Virus record (IMG/VR): IMGVR_UViG_3300032401_000014
Coordinates: 1-54,743 of that record
Length of the DNA stretch: 54,743 bases
Strand: one strand, 5' to 3'
Source: a virus
The notes under the pieces were generated by a model. It did not search any database, was not told the DNA's origin, and worked only from the letters and a program-made list of their open reading frames with translations. Both the position numbers and the translations under genes were made by a program. Positions 12,370-20,867 of the stretch are shown here, in pieces. Every line of letters begins with the position of its first letter. The stretch's first letter is position 1.

Positions 12370-12958
12370 AATAGAGAGCACGGCAACACTCCGGATTCAT
12401 CGTAATAAATGGAATCAGCCACGGCAAAAAATACGGCACGTCCGCCCCGTCGTCGCTCACGTAACGAGTCCGAGCATTGCCAAAAGGGTCATTCATTATC
12501 AGGCTGTTCGATTCTGAATCAAAGTCCACGGCCAGCACGATGTGTCCGCCGGGAAGCCCGCCCATTTTATTCGTCTGAAGTATCACCGGGGCGTTCTTCA
12601 GAATCTCCGGCAGAGAACTGATCGGCAGTCCCCCGTCATTAAATACACACTGACCCCCGACTCCCTGTCGCCAGAGCCACTCTTCGATGCCAGCTTTCTG
12701 AACCAGCCACCAGTAGCTCGTGTCCCCTGTAATCCATTTGTATTTCTGCTTTATTTTTTCAGCGATGCCAGCAGTCCCGATAGAAGCCTCGACATCATCG
12801 AGGTATCGTGACAGCATTTCGTCATCAGAGCCTTCGATCTGATCGGTATAGTAACTCATGAGCATGAACGAGCAGGTCGAAAAACATTGATGAAAAGCCG
12901 GGAACTTCCCGGCAAAATCAATATTGTTTCGTTGACTGTTGTATGTTATCTGTCTCAT
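12356..12958 (-). CDS. C39-like cysteine peptidase, probable endolysin (200 aa)
   Basis: ATG 12958 follows CAGGGAGGTTGG; the frame is open further upstream inside the previous gene. The papain-like active site is visible: QCFSTCS (Q24, C29), GGHIVLAVDFD (His) and MNDPFG (Asp), matching the C39-like family. Phage proteins of this family are found as endolysins cutting peptide crosslinks, and the neighbours are membrane proteins of the lysis type. No signal peptide is seen, so release would need a holin. Confidence 0.75.
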   Translation of the reverse strand: MRQITYNSQRNNIDFAGKFPAFHQCFSTCSFMLMSYYTDQIEGSDDEMLSRYLDDVEASIGTAGIAEKIKQKYKWITGDTSYWWLVQKAGIEEWLWRQGVGGQCVFNDGGLPISSLPEILKNAPVILQTNKMGGLPGGHIVLAVDFDSESNSLIMNDPFGNARTRYVSDDGADVPYFLPWLIPFITMNPECCRALYYELV

Positions 12959-13265
12959 CCAACCTCCCTGACATCTCCCATTTGAGCTTGTGAAGTTTGT
13001 ATAAAACATCCATTTGATGCCGTATAATTAAATTCTGTTGCCGTAGCTCATTCAAAAATTTCAGTTGCTCCTCATTTTTTTTTGCGTTTGCCTTTGCGAT
13101 CTCTTTCGTTTCATCGAGAGCGGCAGAAACAGACTTTCGCCACTCCTGAGTTGCGATCTGATCGTCTGACATTTTCATGAATCGAGCACCGAAAAACGTG
13201 ACTGCGGCCAGGGTCAGACTCATTAAAAAATACATAAAAATCGTGTGCTTACTCCCGTTGAGCAT
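12918..13265 (-). CDS. Membrane-anchored coiled-coil protein, possible inner-membrane spanin (115 aa)
   Basis: ATG 13265. Residues 8-30 are an N-terminal anchor (TIFMYFLMSLTLAAVTFFGARF), followed by a long charged coiled coil (TKEIAKANAKKNEEQLKFLNELRQQ). This is the layout of Rz-type inner-membrane spanins. Upstream, 13266-13325 holds only a weak G4/C4 hairpin. The 3' end overlaps the peptidase gene. The spanin role is inferred from layout and place. Confidence 0.6.
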   Translation of the reverse strand: MLNGSKHTIFMYFLMSLTLAAVTFFGARFMKMSDDQIATQEWRKSVSAALDETKEIAKANAKKNEEQLKFLNELRQQNLIIRHQMDVLYKLHKLKWEMSGRLDETDNIQQSTKQY

Positions 13266-13325
13266 CGTGTCACCCTTAGATAAAAGATGAAGGGGAGCTT
13301 GTGCCCCCCTATCATCATTTTGAGT

Positions 13326-13673
13326 TTAGATAACGCCTTGAACGCCTTCACCGTAGATCGTCAGTGAAGTCGCCGCTGAAGCACCCCCAACGAGATAGTC
13401 GGTCGAGATCATTCTGAGTGAGCAATAATAATCGAACGTACTGTATGATGCCACTGAATAAGCGTTGAACAATTCAGTACCAGCCGCATTACCGCCTGTC
13501 GCACCGAGCCAGAGCGAGAACGTCACCGCACCTGCGGTCTTGTTGACGACGTGAATGTGCTTAACAACGTCATAAATCGTTGCTGTACCGCCGTTGCCGC
13601 CCTGATAAATGTTCGTGGTCATAGTCGCTGACATAGCCACTGGCCCGAAACTTCTTACAACTTTGTCTGCCAT
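13326..13673 (-). CDS. Virion-associated beta protein (115 aa)
   Basis: ATG 13673 with AAGGAGAAGGATT. The sequence is Gly/Ala/Ser/Thr-rich beta (ATIYDVVKHIHVVNKTAGAVTFSLWLGATGG), a pattern found in small phage decoration or tail proteins that form jelly-roll-like folds. It closes the structural region. An upstream AT-rich hairpin (13700-13738) may regulate it. Confidence 0.65.
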   Translation of the reverse strand: MADKVVRSFGPVAMSATMTTNIYQGGNGGTATIYDVVKHIHVVNKTAGAVTFSLWLGATGGNAAGTELFNAYSVASYSTFDYYCSLRMISTDYLVGGASAATSLTIYGEGVQGVI

Positions 13674-13699
13674 AATCCTTCTCCTTAAAATAGTATAAT

Positions 13700-13738
13700 A
13701 TTATTTGATTTCAATGTATCTCATTGAACTTAAATAAT
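13700..13738 (-). promoter_or_regulatory. AT-rich nested palindrome
   Basis: ATTATTT ... AAATAAT outer arms (7 bp) and TTCAATG/CATTGAA inner arms (7 bp) with a 5-nt loop, separated by 3-nt bulges. It lies in the 81-nt gap before the gene starting at 13673. It could be an mRNA processing or stability hairpin or an operator. Confidence 0.45.
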
Positions 13739-13754
13739 CAATAGAAAAATTCTC

Positions 13755-14267
13755 TTATCCATTTGCGAAAAACAGCCCTCCTCCTGCCGGAGTGTAATCA
13801 ACTACAACGTATAGCTGATAGCAATAAATCACCGACCACCACGGAGATTTGTTGGTATAATACACTGGGTGCATATATATTCCCGCCGTCAAGGAATCAA
13901 TGTCGCTCCACGTCCATGCGACACCTGAACTCGGATTTATATTCCATGTCGAATAGTACAAGGTATCAGTTACTGAGGTGCCTTGTTCTCCTGCCTGATT
14001 TGTGTTGCACCGCAATTTTATATATTCCCCAGAAACCCCAGCAACATGATTAGCCCGCGCATATACCTTTACGTTATTTATTGTTCCGACTTCCGTACCG
14101 TGGTCTTGCATCGTATAGTCATCATAGTAATAACCGCTTGGAGAGTAAACTCCATTCGTTTCATCGAGCGTGACTTCGTTGACATGCCCATAGTTATCTG
14201 TTCCAGCCCCGAACCCGACAAGACTTATAGAAGAATTACCGTTTGGTCTTAAAGTTAAAGTCGCCAT
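13755..14267 (-). CDS. Beta-rich virion or fibre-associated protein (170 aa)
   Basis: ATG 14267 overlaps the stop of the previous gene. The sequence is Gly/Ser/Tyr-rich beta (YYYDDYTMQDHGTEVGTINNVKVYARANHV, WTWSDIDSLTAGI, YQLYVVVDYTP), resembling jelly-roll modules in phage and virus surface proteins. It belongs to the fibre block. No enzyme motif is visible. Confidence 0.65.
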   Translation of the reverse strand: MATLTLRPNGNSSISLVGFGAGTDNYGHVNEVTLDETNGVYSPSGYYYDDYTMQDHGTEVGTINNVKVYARANHVAGVSGEYIKLRCNTNQAGEQGTSVTDTLYYSTWNINPSSGVAWTWSDIDSLTAGIYMHPVYYTNKSPWWSVIYCYQLYVVVDYTPAGGGLFFANG

Positions 14268-14761
14268 TATTTTGTATGCCAGTCTATATCAAAATCAAAA
14301 ACACGTTTGTCAAAGTCGATAAAGTGCCAACCGTGCCCTTCGGGACAGCCACGATAAACTCCGCTGTTGGTTACGAAAGATGCCTTGTCCCCACTATATA
14401 TTTCCTTGTCCTTGTATCGCCACTTGTAAACCATACGATATATGCTTTCAGTCGTCATTTTATTATAAAAACAAGCGTGGTCTGCGTGTCTCAAGACGCA
14501 AGGAGGAGTCCCTTCGTATCCTTCGCAGAAATCGCAATCGCCTTCTATTTTTGATTTTGATTTCCATTCGTCATAGTTCGCAAGCTCGTTATTCGTTTCA
14601 AATTCCTCGAATGACTTAAAACCGAGAGCCGCCAGTCCGTCATACATCTCCTGCGTTGACTTGTCGTGGTCGTCATCTTTCTCGTTGTAAAGTTGTCGGT
14701 TGCGGTGCTTATCGACTATTACTCGACCCGCAAGCACTTTATCAACATCTTCTTTATCCAT
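14267..14761 (-). CDS. Hypothetical Cys/aromatic-rich protein (164 aa)
   Basis: ATG 14761. The N-terminal half is charged and helical. Then comes CDFCEGYEGTPPCVLRHADHACFY, a Cys/His cluster that could bind metal, and an aromatic end (GHGWHFIDFDKRVFDFDIDW). It lies between two fibre genes, so may be a fibre chaperone or virion protein. No family recognised. Confidence 0.6.
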   Translation of the reverse strand: MDKEDVDKVLAGRVIVDKHRNRQLYNEKDDDHDKSTQEMYDGLAALGFKSFEEFETNNELANYDEWKSKSKIEGDCDFCEGYEGTPPCVLRHADHACFYNKMTTESIYRMVYKWRYKDKEIYSGDKASFVTNSGVYRGCPEGHGWHFIDFDKRVFDFDIDWHTK

Positions 14762-14769
14762 CGTCCCTC

Positions 14770-16614
14770 TTAGAAATTCTTATTGATGTCTGCGTAATAA
14801 ACGCCATTCGCATACACAAGCGTTACGATGTCGGCTTTATACGGCGTCGTCGTCAACGTCGGAGCTGAACCGCCAGCCCACGAAATAGTCGGCCACGTCG
14901 TTATCGTCTTTGAACCGCCTGAATCTTGAATGATAATAAAACGGTAAACTCCACCGACGACCGGATTGGCCATCGTTACGGTACGCCCTGTTGAACCGAG
15001 TGTTACATACTGCGTGTTTCCGTTGTTCCAGTCGATTGCAATAGTAGTGCTGTCGGTGAGCTGGTATTGACCGTAAACTCCTTTACCTTGCGGGCCGGGT
15101 ATCGGCCAGCCGTCGTCGCCTTTGTCTCCTTCGTCGCCGGGAATCGTAATGCCCACGCCTTGCGGCCCCTGCGGGCCAGTCAATCCACGAGGGCCGGGCA
15201 GTGGGTAGCCATCTTCACCCGTATCACCCGTATCACCCGGAATCGTTATTCCATACGGCCCCTGAATCCCCTGCGGGCCAGTCTGTCCCCTGTTCCCCGG
15301 TATCGGCATCCCGTCCTCGCCTGTGTCGCCTTGCTCTCCCGGAGTTCCCGGCGTTCCAGTTGTTCCCTGCGGCCCCTGCCGACCTTGTACGCCGGGCAGT
15401 GGATAGCCGTCCTCTCCGTCATCTCCTGCATCTCCAGTCATTCCTTGAAAACCACGCAAACCACGCTCGCCTTGTATTCCCTGTGGGCCGGGTAAAGGAT
15501 AGCCGTCCTCGCCAGTATCGCCAGTATCGCCAGTCGTCCCCGGAGTTCCCTGAGCCCCTTGAGCCCCAGTTCTTCCTTGAACACCGGGAAGTGACCACGC
15601 ATCATCTCCAGATTCTCCCTGATCTCCCGGAACGAAAGATACTCCCGGAGCTCCCTGTGGGCCTTGCCGTCCCTGTGGGCCGGGGATAGGCCAACCATCT
15701 TCGCCCGTGTCTCCCGTGTCTCCTGTTGTTCCCGGAGTTCCCTGAACGCCCTGTGTCCCTGTCACTCCACGAGCACCGGGTATCGGCATCCCATCTTCAC
15801 CCTGATCGCCCTGTTCGCCCTGTATCCCAAGTCCAGCCGCTCCTCGGTCGCCAGTATATCCACGAGGCCCTTGTATCGTCCAGCCGTCATCGCCTTGATC
15901 TCCAGCTTCTCCCGGAGTCCCCGGAGTCCCTGAACTTCCTTGAACACCCTGCCGCCCCTGAACACCCGGAATCGGATAGCCGTCATCGCCCGAATCTCCC
16001 TGATCTCCCTGTATCCCTATCCCCGGAGTCCCTTGTAATCCTCTCTGCCCCTGTGAGCCTTGAATAGTCCATCCGTCCTCACCAGCTTCACCAGAATCTC
16101 CGGGAGTTCCGGGGACTCCGGAACTTCCCTGAGCACCTTGTTGACCTCTCGGCCCCGGTATCGGGTATCCATCTTCACCTTGATCGCCCTGATCTCCTTG
16201 TATGCCTAAACCAGCAGGCCCTTGCAATCCCTGAGCACCTCTCAGCCCTGGTATCGGTATCCCATCATCACCAGTATCTCCGATCTCTCCGGGTATTCCT
16301 ATGCCGGGAACTCCCTGTATTCCACGAGCACCCGGAGGGCCAACGATATGACCATCCTCGCCAGTCTCTCCTTGTTCTCCGGGAACGAAAGAAACTCCGG
16401 GAGCACCCTGCGAACCCGTGAGTCCCGTCAAACCACGTGGGCCGGGAACATTGCTGTCGTCGCCCTGATCTCCCTGTTCACCGGGAACACCACGGCCTTG
16501 AGCACCCTGAGCACCTGGAGGGCCTTGCACTGCCGATACAGAGAGACTGATCGGATTGACAGGATTCAGCTCGATCGAGATGCTGTTGATCGTTACTATA
16601 ATTGGCATATTCAT
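14770..16614 (-). CDS. Collagen-like tail fibre protein (614 aa)
   Basis: ATG 16614 overlaps the previous stop (CGATGA). A short N-terminal beta segment (MPIIVTINSISIELNP) is followed by a long Gly-X-Y region, about residues 30-510, with repeated modules such as GDTGEDGYPLPGPQG and GVQGRQGPQG that would form a triple helix. The last ~100 residues are a globular beta domain (GQYQLTDSTTIAIDW ... VVGGVYRFIIIQDSGGS) likely to trimerise the shaft or bind a receptor. Extensive DNA repetition makes it prone to length change. Confidence 0.88.
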   Translation of the reverse strand: MNMPIIVTINSISIELNPVNPISLSVSAVQGPPGAQGAQGRGVPGEQGDQGDDSNVPGPRGLTGLTGSQGAPGVSFVPGEQGETGEDGHIVGPPGARGIQGVPGIGIPGEIGDTGDDGIPIPGLRGAQGLQGPAGLGIQGDQGDQGEDGYPIPGPRGQQGAQGSSGVPGTPGDSGEAGEDGWTIQGSQGQRGLQGTPGIGIQGDQGDSGDDGYPIPGVQGRQGVQGSSGTPGTPGEAGDQGDDGWTIQGPRGYTGDRGAAGLGIQGEQGDQGEDGMPIPGARGVTGTQGVQGTPGTTGDTGDTGEDGWPIPGPQGRQGPQGAPGVSFVPGDQGESGDDAWSLPGVQGRTGAQGAQGTPGTTGDTGDTGEDGYPLPGPQGIQGERGLRGFQGMTGDAGDDGEDGYPLPGVQGRQGPQGTTGTPGTPGEQGDTGEDGMPIPGNRGQTGPQGIQGPYGITIPGDTGDTGEDGYPLPGPRGLTGPQGPQGVGITIPGDEGDKGDDGWPIPGPQGKGVYGQYQLTDSTTIAIDWNNGNTQYVTLGSTGRTVTMANPVVGGVYRFIIIQDSGGSKTITTWPTISWAGGSAPTLTTTPYKADIVTLVYANGVYYADINKNF

Positions 16615-16931
16615 CGCTGTATCACCTTGAAAGTCCCAGCTATCAACGTGCGATATGATTGAACTCCGGCCCAGGCCAGATACCATTTATAATTTATCTT
16701 GAGCAACTCGGCAGTATCGAGAGCTGAAAGGCTGAGATTGATTTTTCCGAGAGGAAGGCTCACTGTATCCACGGTGAACGATTGAACATCTTCGCCCTCG
16801 TATGTTATCGCCCCCGTAAAATCAATTCCAGTAATATCGAACCCGAACGTGACCAGCATAGAAACAACGTCACCTGCAATCATTGAGATGTCCAAGACGG
16901 CAGGCAAAACATTGTACTGTTGATTGCTCAT
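16611..16931 (-). CDS. Ig-like baseplate or fibre adaptor (106 aa)
   Basis: ATG 16931. The pattern is a single beta sandwich: VLDISMIAGDVVSMLVTFGFDITGIDF, then LSLSALDTAELLKINYKWYLAW and a final RTLIAGTFKVIQR. This resembles the N-terminal domain of BppU-type receptor-binding protein adaptors. Lying just before the collagen-like fibre, it may anchor it. Assignment is by pattern. Confidence 0.6.
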   Translation of the reverse strand: MSNQQYNVLPAVLDISMIAGDVVSMLVTFGFDITGIDFTGAITYEGEDVQSFTVDTVSLPLGKINLSLSALDTAELLKINYKWYLAWAGVQSYRTLIAGTFKVIQR

Positions 16932-16941
16932 AGTGTTGTCC

Positions 16942-18006
16942 TCACGATAATACGATGACTTTGCTCAAATCAGAAAAGCTGTCGATTCCAAAACACGACG
17001 TAATATATATTGTATGCCTAAAGCTCCAAATATTTGATAATGTTTGCGTAAAAGAAAGTCCTGGCATTAGTCTCCAATCTCCATTTTGGTATATTTGCAA
17101 CGAATAGCCACTAAGGTCGGCATAGAACCTGTAATGTCCTGGGTTCAGGGTTATCCCATAAACAGTAGTATCCCACGTTGAATTATATACATACCAGAAA
17201 AGAACAACAGGGCGATAAACATATCCGACCACCGTCGCTGGAGACCATGAAGTGCCCCAATCCTTTTGAAGAATGAGAGTTCCTGAATCATATATTTTAT
17301 TAACAGAGAACAGGTTGTTAAGTTTTATTTTCTTTTTTGTACTGCTTGGAGTTTCAAGAATCGTCAAATCGGTTCCAGCGGGAGCCGTATTTTCGGTCAA
17401 TGCCGTAATCTCTCCCGCTCTGGTCGCTCGCAGAACATTGTCAATCGGGAAGGAGCTGAACGTAAAAGCCCCGCCGATGTTTCCAACCATCTGAGCGATT
17501 GCGAGTTCATACGTTGTCGGTGCGTTTGTGTCCACTGTTATAACAAAAGAAGGAACTCTTTCATACGCATACGAGCCTGACGACCGTGCTCTCGTTCTTG
17601 TGTTTCCATCGGTTTCGGTGTATGCGATTTTTATATAATTTATGGTACTGCCGTCCAGAGTAGCAGAAGGAAGGGTCATGTTTGTCTGTTGCGTCGTACC
17701 AACGAATTTTATAATATCGGCAGTCATGTACGACGGCGGGAAAGACGCAAACGTGTCCGGTATCGTGACTTGATAATTAACCAGAGCGTACACCGGAGTT
17801 ATATTTATCGTGTCTCCTGTTCCTTTCGATACCGTCCCGCCAGCGAGAAGGCAGGGAACAGCCCCAGCCAACGATGCGGTAATAGCTCCCGCCTGATCGA
17901 GTACATACTGCAAGTCACGAATCTTGTCAGGGCTGTAATAGCGGTCTCCGACATTTATCGGAGTTGTTCCTGAGTACGTCCAGTTTCCATGTTTATTTAT
18001 TGGCAT
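16942..18006 (-). CDS. Tail fibre or tail-collar protein (354 aa)
   Basis: ATG 18006, after the gpI-like gene, where tail fibre genes follow in P2-like and related phages. The N-terminus (WTYSGTTPINVGDRYYSPDKIRDLQYVLD) suits attachment to the baseplate; the middle has a repeated Thr/Ala-rich beta character. The C-terminal part (YSLQIYQNGDWRLMPGLSF) may be the receptor-binding domain. No collagen or enzymatic motif. Confidence 0.65.
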   Translation of the reverse strand: MPINKHGNWTYSGTTPINVGDRYYSPDKIRDLQYVLDQAGAITASLAGAVPCLLAGGTVSKGTGDTINITPVYALVNYQVTIPDTFASFPPSYMTADIIKFVGTTQQTNMTLPSATLDGSTINYIKIAYTETDGNTRTRARSSGSYAYERVPSFVITVDTNAPTTYELAIAQMVGNIGGAFTFSSFPIDNVLRATRAGEITALTENTAPAGTDLTILETPSSTKKKIKLNNLFSVNKIYDSGTLILQKDWGTSWSPATVVGYVYRPVVLFWYVYNSTWDTTVYGITLNPGHYRFYADLSGYSLQIYQNGDWRLMPGLSFTQTLSNIWSFRHTIYITSCFGIDSFSDLSKVIVLS

Positions 18007-18016
18007 TTCGATTCTC

Positions 18017-18682
18017 CTAATCTATTGTTCCGTTCGCATATACGATCGTCTGACCGCTCGAATTTATGTATGATAGATATACCGCAAAATAAGCCGGGCA
18101 GTCGTCCTCCGCTATCGCATCGACGATCTGTGCGATCTGCGACGATGTAAGAACTGGCGTATTTATTCCAACGTGACAGTTAATATAAATATTTCCTCTC
18201 ATCTCAGGGTCGGTGTAGCCGCCGATCTCATTTATGCCGAGATACGCAGAATCGAACCCGACTCCCTCGCTGTTCCAGTACGTCCCCGCAGAAACGATAC
18301 CATCATCTTCAATCCAGTCCTCGGTCGTCGATGGCACATAGATAATCGCCGAGCTATATCCGGTGATCGTATCTATTTTTATTTTAACATTCTGCGTCCA
18401 GAGTCCTCTTTTTTTGTGAGTGGCGATCGCATTTTTTATCTTCAGCCGCTTTGTGACTTCCGAATCATACGGCAAGAATCCTGCCCCCAAAAAGTACCCA
18501 AGCTCATTGAGCAAATCGGATGAGACTCGTTCCGGCATCTTTGCGAAATACAGCTCCATGAGTTCATTGTACCACGACAGCATGATCGAGTTCATCTTCG
18601 CCACGAGAGCAAGATACGCCGCATCGGGATTGTCCCGATGAAGTTTTGAAGCATAATTCTCAAAAGGATACGGCAACAGCAT
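18017..18682 (-). CDS. Tail protein I-like baseplate protein (221 aa)
   Basis: ATG 18682, directly after the baseplate J-like gene. Order J then I then fibre is conserved in P2- and Mu-like contractile tails. The N-terminal half is helical (LVAKMNSIMLSWYNELMELYFAK), followed by RLKIKNAIATHKKRGLWTQNVKIKIDTI, a pattern typical of gpI; the C-terminus is beta. It should link the baseplate wedge to the fibre. Confidence 0.7.
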   Translation of the reverse strand: MLLPYPFENYASKLHRDNPDAAYLALVAKMNSIMLSWYNELMELYFAKMPERVSSDLLNELGYFLGAGFLPYDSEVTKRLKIKNAIATHKKRGLWTQNVKIKIDTITGYSSAIIYVPSTTEDWIEDDGIVSAGTYWNSEGVGFDSAYLGINEIGGYTDPEMRGNIYINCHVGINTPVLTSSQIAQIVDAIAEDDCPAYFAVYLSYINSSGQTIVYANGTID

Positions 18683-18683
18683 A

Positions 18684-20450
18684 TTAAATCACCTGTGTGA
18701 TATTCGCCGGATTCACGTTCGCCTGCGTTATCTGATTCTGAGCACATACGATCGGAAACGTCGGGCTTGTAATCGTGAGATAGTTAACCCCAGTTACATA
18801 TTCCTGAATAAATCCGAGCACTTCAGACTCCTGGAAAACCTGTCCGAACACGGCAGGCTCAAGCACGAGTAACATTCTTTTGATCGCATTGTAATCGGCA
18901 GAAGTAAAACTCGTGCCCCACTTCACATTGATATACGCAACGGCGGCAGAAATACCTCCTGACGAATACGCTGTCTGAATCTCTTTCCCTGCTTCAAAAA
19001 ACAAGAGCCTGAACGCCAGCACGACGTATGCCTGCACCGTCGCCCAGACCGACCCCGTTGTGATATTCACCTGTGCGTAGGGATTCTGCGGCAGGTATAA
19101 AGCTGATGAAGTTCTTACATCCACCGATTCAAACAGCGTCAATCCGATAAGATACGCCTGGAGATTCGCCAGTAGCGGAGCTGAAGGAGTCCCGCCGCCG
19201 GAGGGAACGACGCTCACGCCACAACTCATGAGTCCATATTGATTTTTATATATCCCGGCAGTGCAGACTCCAGGATACGCCGACGCAAAAGCCAGTCCAT
19301 CTGCCGATGACATGAAATGACTCCGTGCCTTGAGTAACATGGGAGCTATGATCTTCGCATCTATAATTGATTGCTCGTCAGCTCCTCCGGTAAAATACTG
19401 AGAGTTCGTCACGCCGTTGATATTCGAGTTCCCCCCTGAGTATGCGGTTATCCGATTATAAGACGATATATTCGACGATGAACCACCGCCAACTGCGTAC
19501 ATAGAAGAGATCGGAAATGCTCCTGGTATCGCACCGTATATCCCGTTACCGAACATTATCCCCGACGCTCCATTCTGCAAGTGAATGATTTTATAAACCG
19601 TGTCAGTTGAAATTGAATTTACAAACGACGTTACCTGAGTCCACGTCACCGAATTTATGACGATCGCCAGCGTCAAGTCGAGAATCTTGAGATCGGGAAG
19701 CTGATAAAATTGCCACTGTGTCACGCCGTCGCTTGTCCCGATGACGGTACTATTTACAAGGCTTTGTTGCTGATAGACAGTCATGTGGAATGAGAACATG
19801 CTGATCGTGTGAACACCAGTTCCGTTCGTCGTCAGCGTAATCGCCGTCCCTGCGAACGCATCTGACACGCTGGCGGCGAGCTTTATCTGCGTGGCACTTA
19901 CATAAATCACGTAATAGCTCACGGCAAGCTGAAGCGGGGAAGGAAGTGTCCCTGTCGTTGTGAGCCGTACTCTATCGCCTGTCGCATAGACCCCGGCGAC
20001 TGTTAATTTCCCAGTCGTGAAGTCTGTCGTGAAATTCTCGCTGGAAGCATTAACCACCATCCCTGTCAAGGTCTCGAAATTTAAAGACGGAAACGTCATC
20101 GAACCTTGTGACTGTGCTTTCAAATCTGTAACACTGAAGGTTACAGGGAACGCAACATAGTTCGGGTCAAGATAAAATGTCAAATCTCCGATTGATGTTG
20201 AATGAGCTGTGAGCTGATAGTCGATCAGAGCACATAGATCGGCCACGGCCTGACGTGTAAAGGCTGTCCTTAATAGCGACTGATTTGCTATGGCGTTCTC
20301 CATGACTGCCGAGCCGTCCCGTGCTCCGGCGATAAGTCGCTTGAACCATACAGGCTTGTCTTTCAGATCAGGGTCGTTGTTGATGTCGTTCATAACCGAG
20401 TCAAAATCGGTGCTCGTGTATTGAATCGGATTCGTTAAAAGCTGTGTCAT
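18684..20450 (-). CDS. Baseplate J-like wedge protein (588 aa) with inserted beta module
   Basis: ATG 20450. Overall layout fits baseplate J/gp47-type wedge proteins: a helical start (RLIAGARDGSAVMENAIANQSLLRTAF), a central beta region (GASGIMFGNGIYGAIP), then helical repeats. Residues about 140-225 hold an insertion (GDRVRLTTTGTLPSPL ... YYVIYVSATQIKLAAS ... GTAITLTTNGTG) of a kind that recurs in unrelated phage virion proteins. Neighbours on both sides are baseplate genes. Confidence 0.75.
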   Translation of the reverse strand: MTQLLTNPIQYTSTDFDSVMNDINNDPDLKDKPVWFKRLIAGARDGSAVMENAIANQSLLRTAFTRQAVADLCALIDYQLTAHSTSIGDLTFYLDPNYVAFPVTFSVTDLKAQSQGSMTFPSLNFETLTGMVVNASSENFTTDFTTGKLTVAGVYATGDRVRLTTTGTLPSPLQLAVSYYVIYVSATQIKLAASVSDAFAGTAITLTTNGTGVHTISMFSFHMTVYQQQSLVNSTVIGTSDGVTQWQFYQLPDLKILDLTLAIVINSVTWTQVTSFVNSISTDTVYKIIHLQNGASGIMFGNGIYGAIPGAFPISSMYAVGGGSSSNISSYNRITAYSGGNSNINGVTNSQYFTGGADEQSIIDAKIIAPMLLKARSHFMSSADGLAFASAYPGVCTAGIYKNQYGLMSCGVSVVPSGGGTPSAPLLANLQAYLIGLTLFESVDVRTSSALYLPQNPYAQVNITTGSVWATVQAYVVLAFRLLFFEAGKEIQTAYSSGGISAAVAYINVKWGTSFTSADYNAIKRMLLVLEPAVFGQVFQESEVLGFIQEYVTGVNYLTITSPTFPIVCAQNQITQANVNPANITQVI

Positions 20451-20866
20451 TGTATCACTCCAGTCGATAGCATTATTTGACTCGGATTTTTAACATCGGC
20501 GTATAAAAAATAAAAAATTGATAAATCCAGATTTCCAGCATCGTCTTGTTTATATTCAATCGAATCCTGGCTTACTGCCAACCGCCGATCGGGATAGTCT
20601 TCTGAGCCGTCCGTGACCACCGTATTTCTAAAAGCAACGGCGTTCGCTATTCCGTACGTCACGGCAATTCTCAATCTCAATCCAGACGGAAAATTCTCCA
20701 TGTTTTTAATCCCGGCCCCGAACTCTCTGAAAAAAAACATTGATTTCTGAGGCTGAACAATTACCTCGATAAGATCGTGTTTCGCTTCATCCTTCGAGTC
20801 AAGAAGCCCATAATTAAAAAAATAATCTGAGCTTGCATATTGTTTAAATAAATTGCTGGCCTGCAT
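20447..20866 (-). CDS. gp25/W-like baseplate wedge protein (139 aa)
   Basis: ATG 20866; its end overlaps the J-like gene by 4 nt. Position between the spike-like and J-like genes, size, and the pattern IEVIVQPQKSMFFFREFGAGIKNMENFP followed by GLRLRIAVTYGIANAV ... RRLAVSQDSIEYKQD fit the gp25-like lysozyme-fold wedge family. The conserved EPR core of that family is not obvious, so assignment leans on gene order. Confidence 0.65.
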   Translation of the reverse strand: MQASNLFKQYASSDYFFNYGLLDSKDEAKHDLIEVIVQPQKSMFFFREFGAGIKNMENFPSGLRLRIAVTYGIANAVAFRNTVVTDGSEDYPDRRLAVSQDSIEYKQDDAGNLDLSIFYFLYADVKNPSQIMLSTGVIQ

Positions 20867-20867
20867 G

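Noticed and set aside
13280-13320. Possible terminator with G4/C4 hairpin before the spanin-like gene
   Set aside because: Stem is only 4-5 bp and the following sequence (TTCATCTTTT) is not a clean U-run.
15067-15495. Long plus-strand frames opposite the collagen-like gene
   Set aside because: They are antisense shadows of Gly-X-Y repeats, with codon-biased composition and no ribosome-binding sites.
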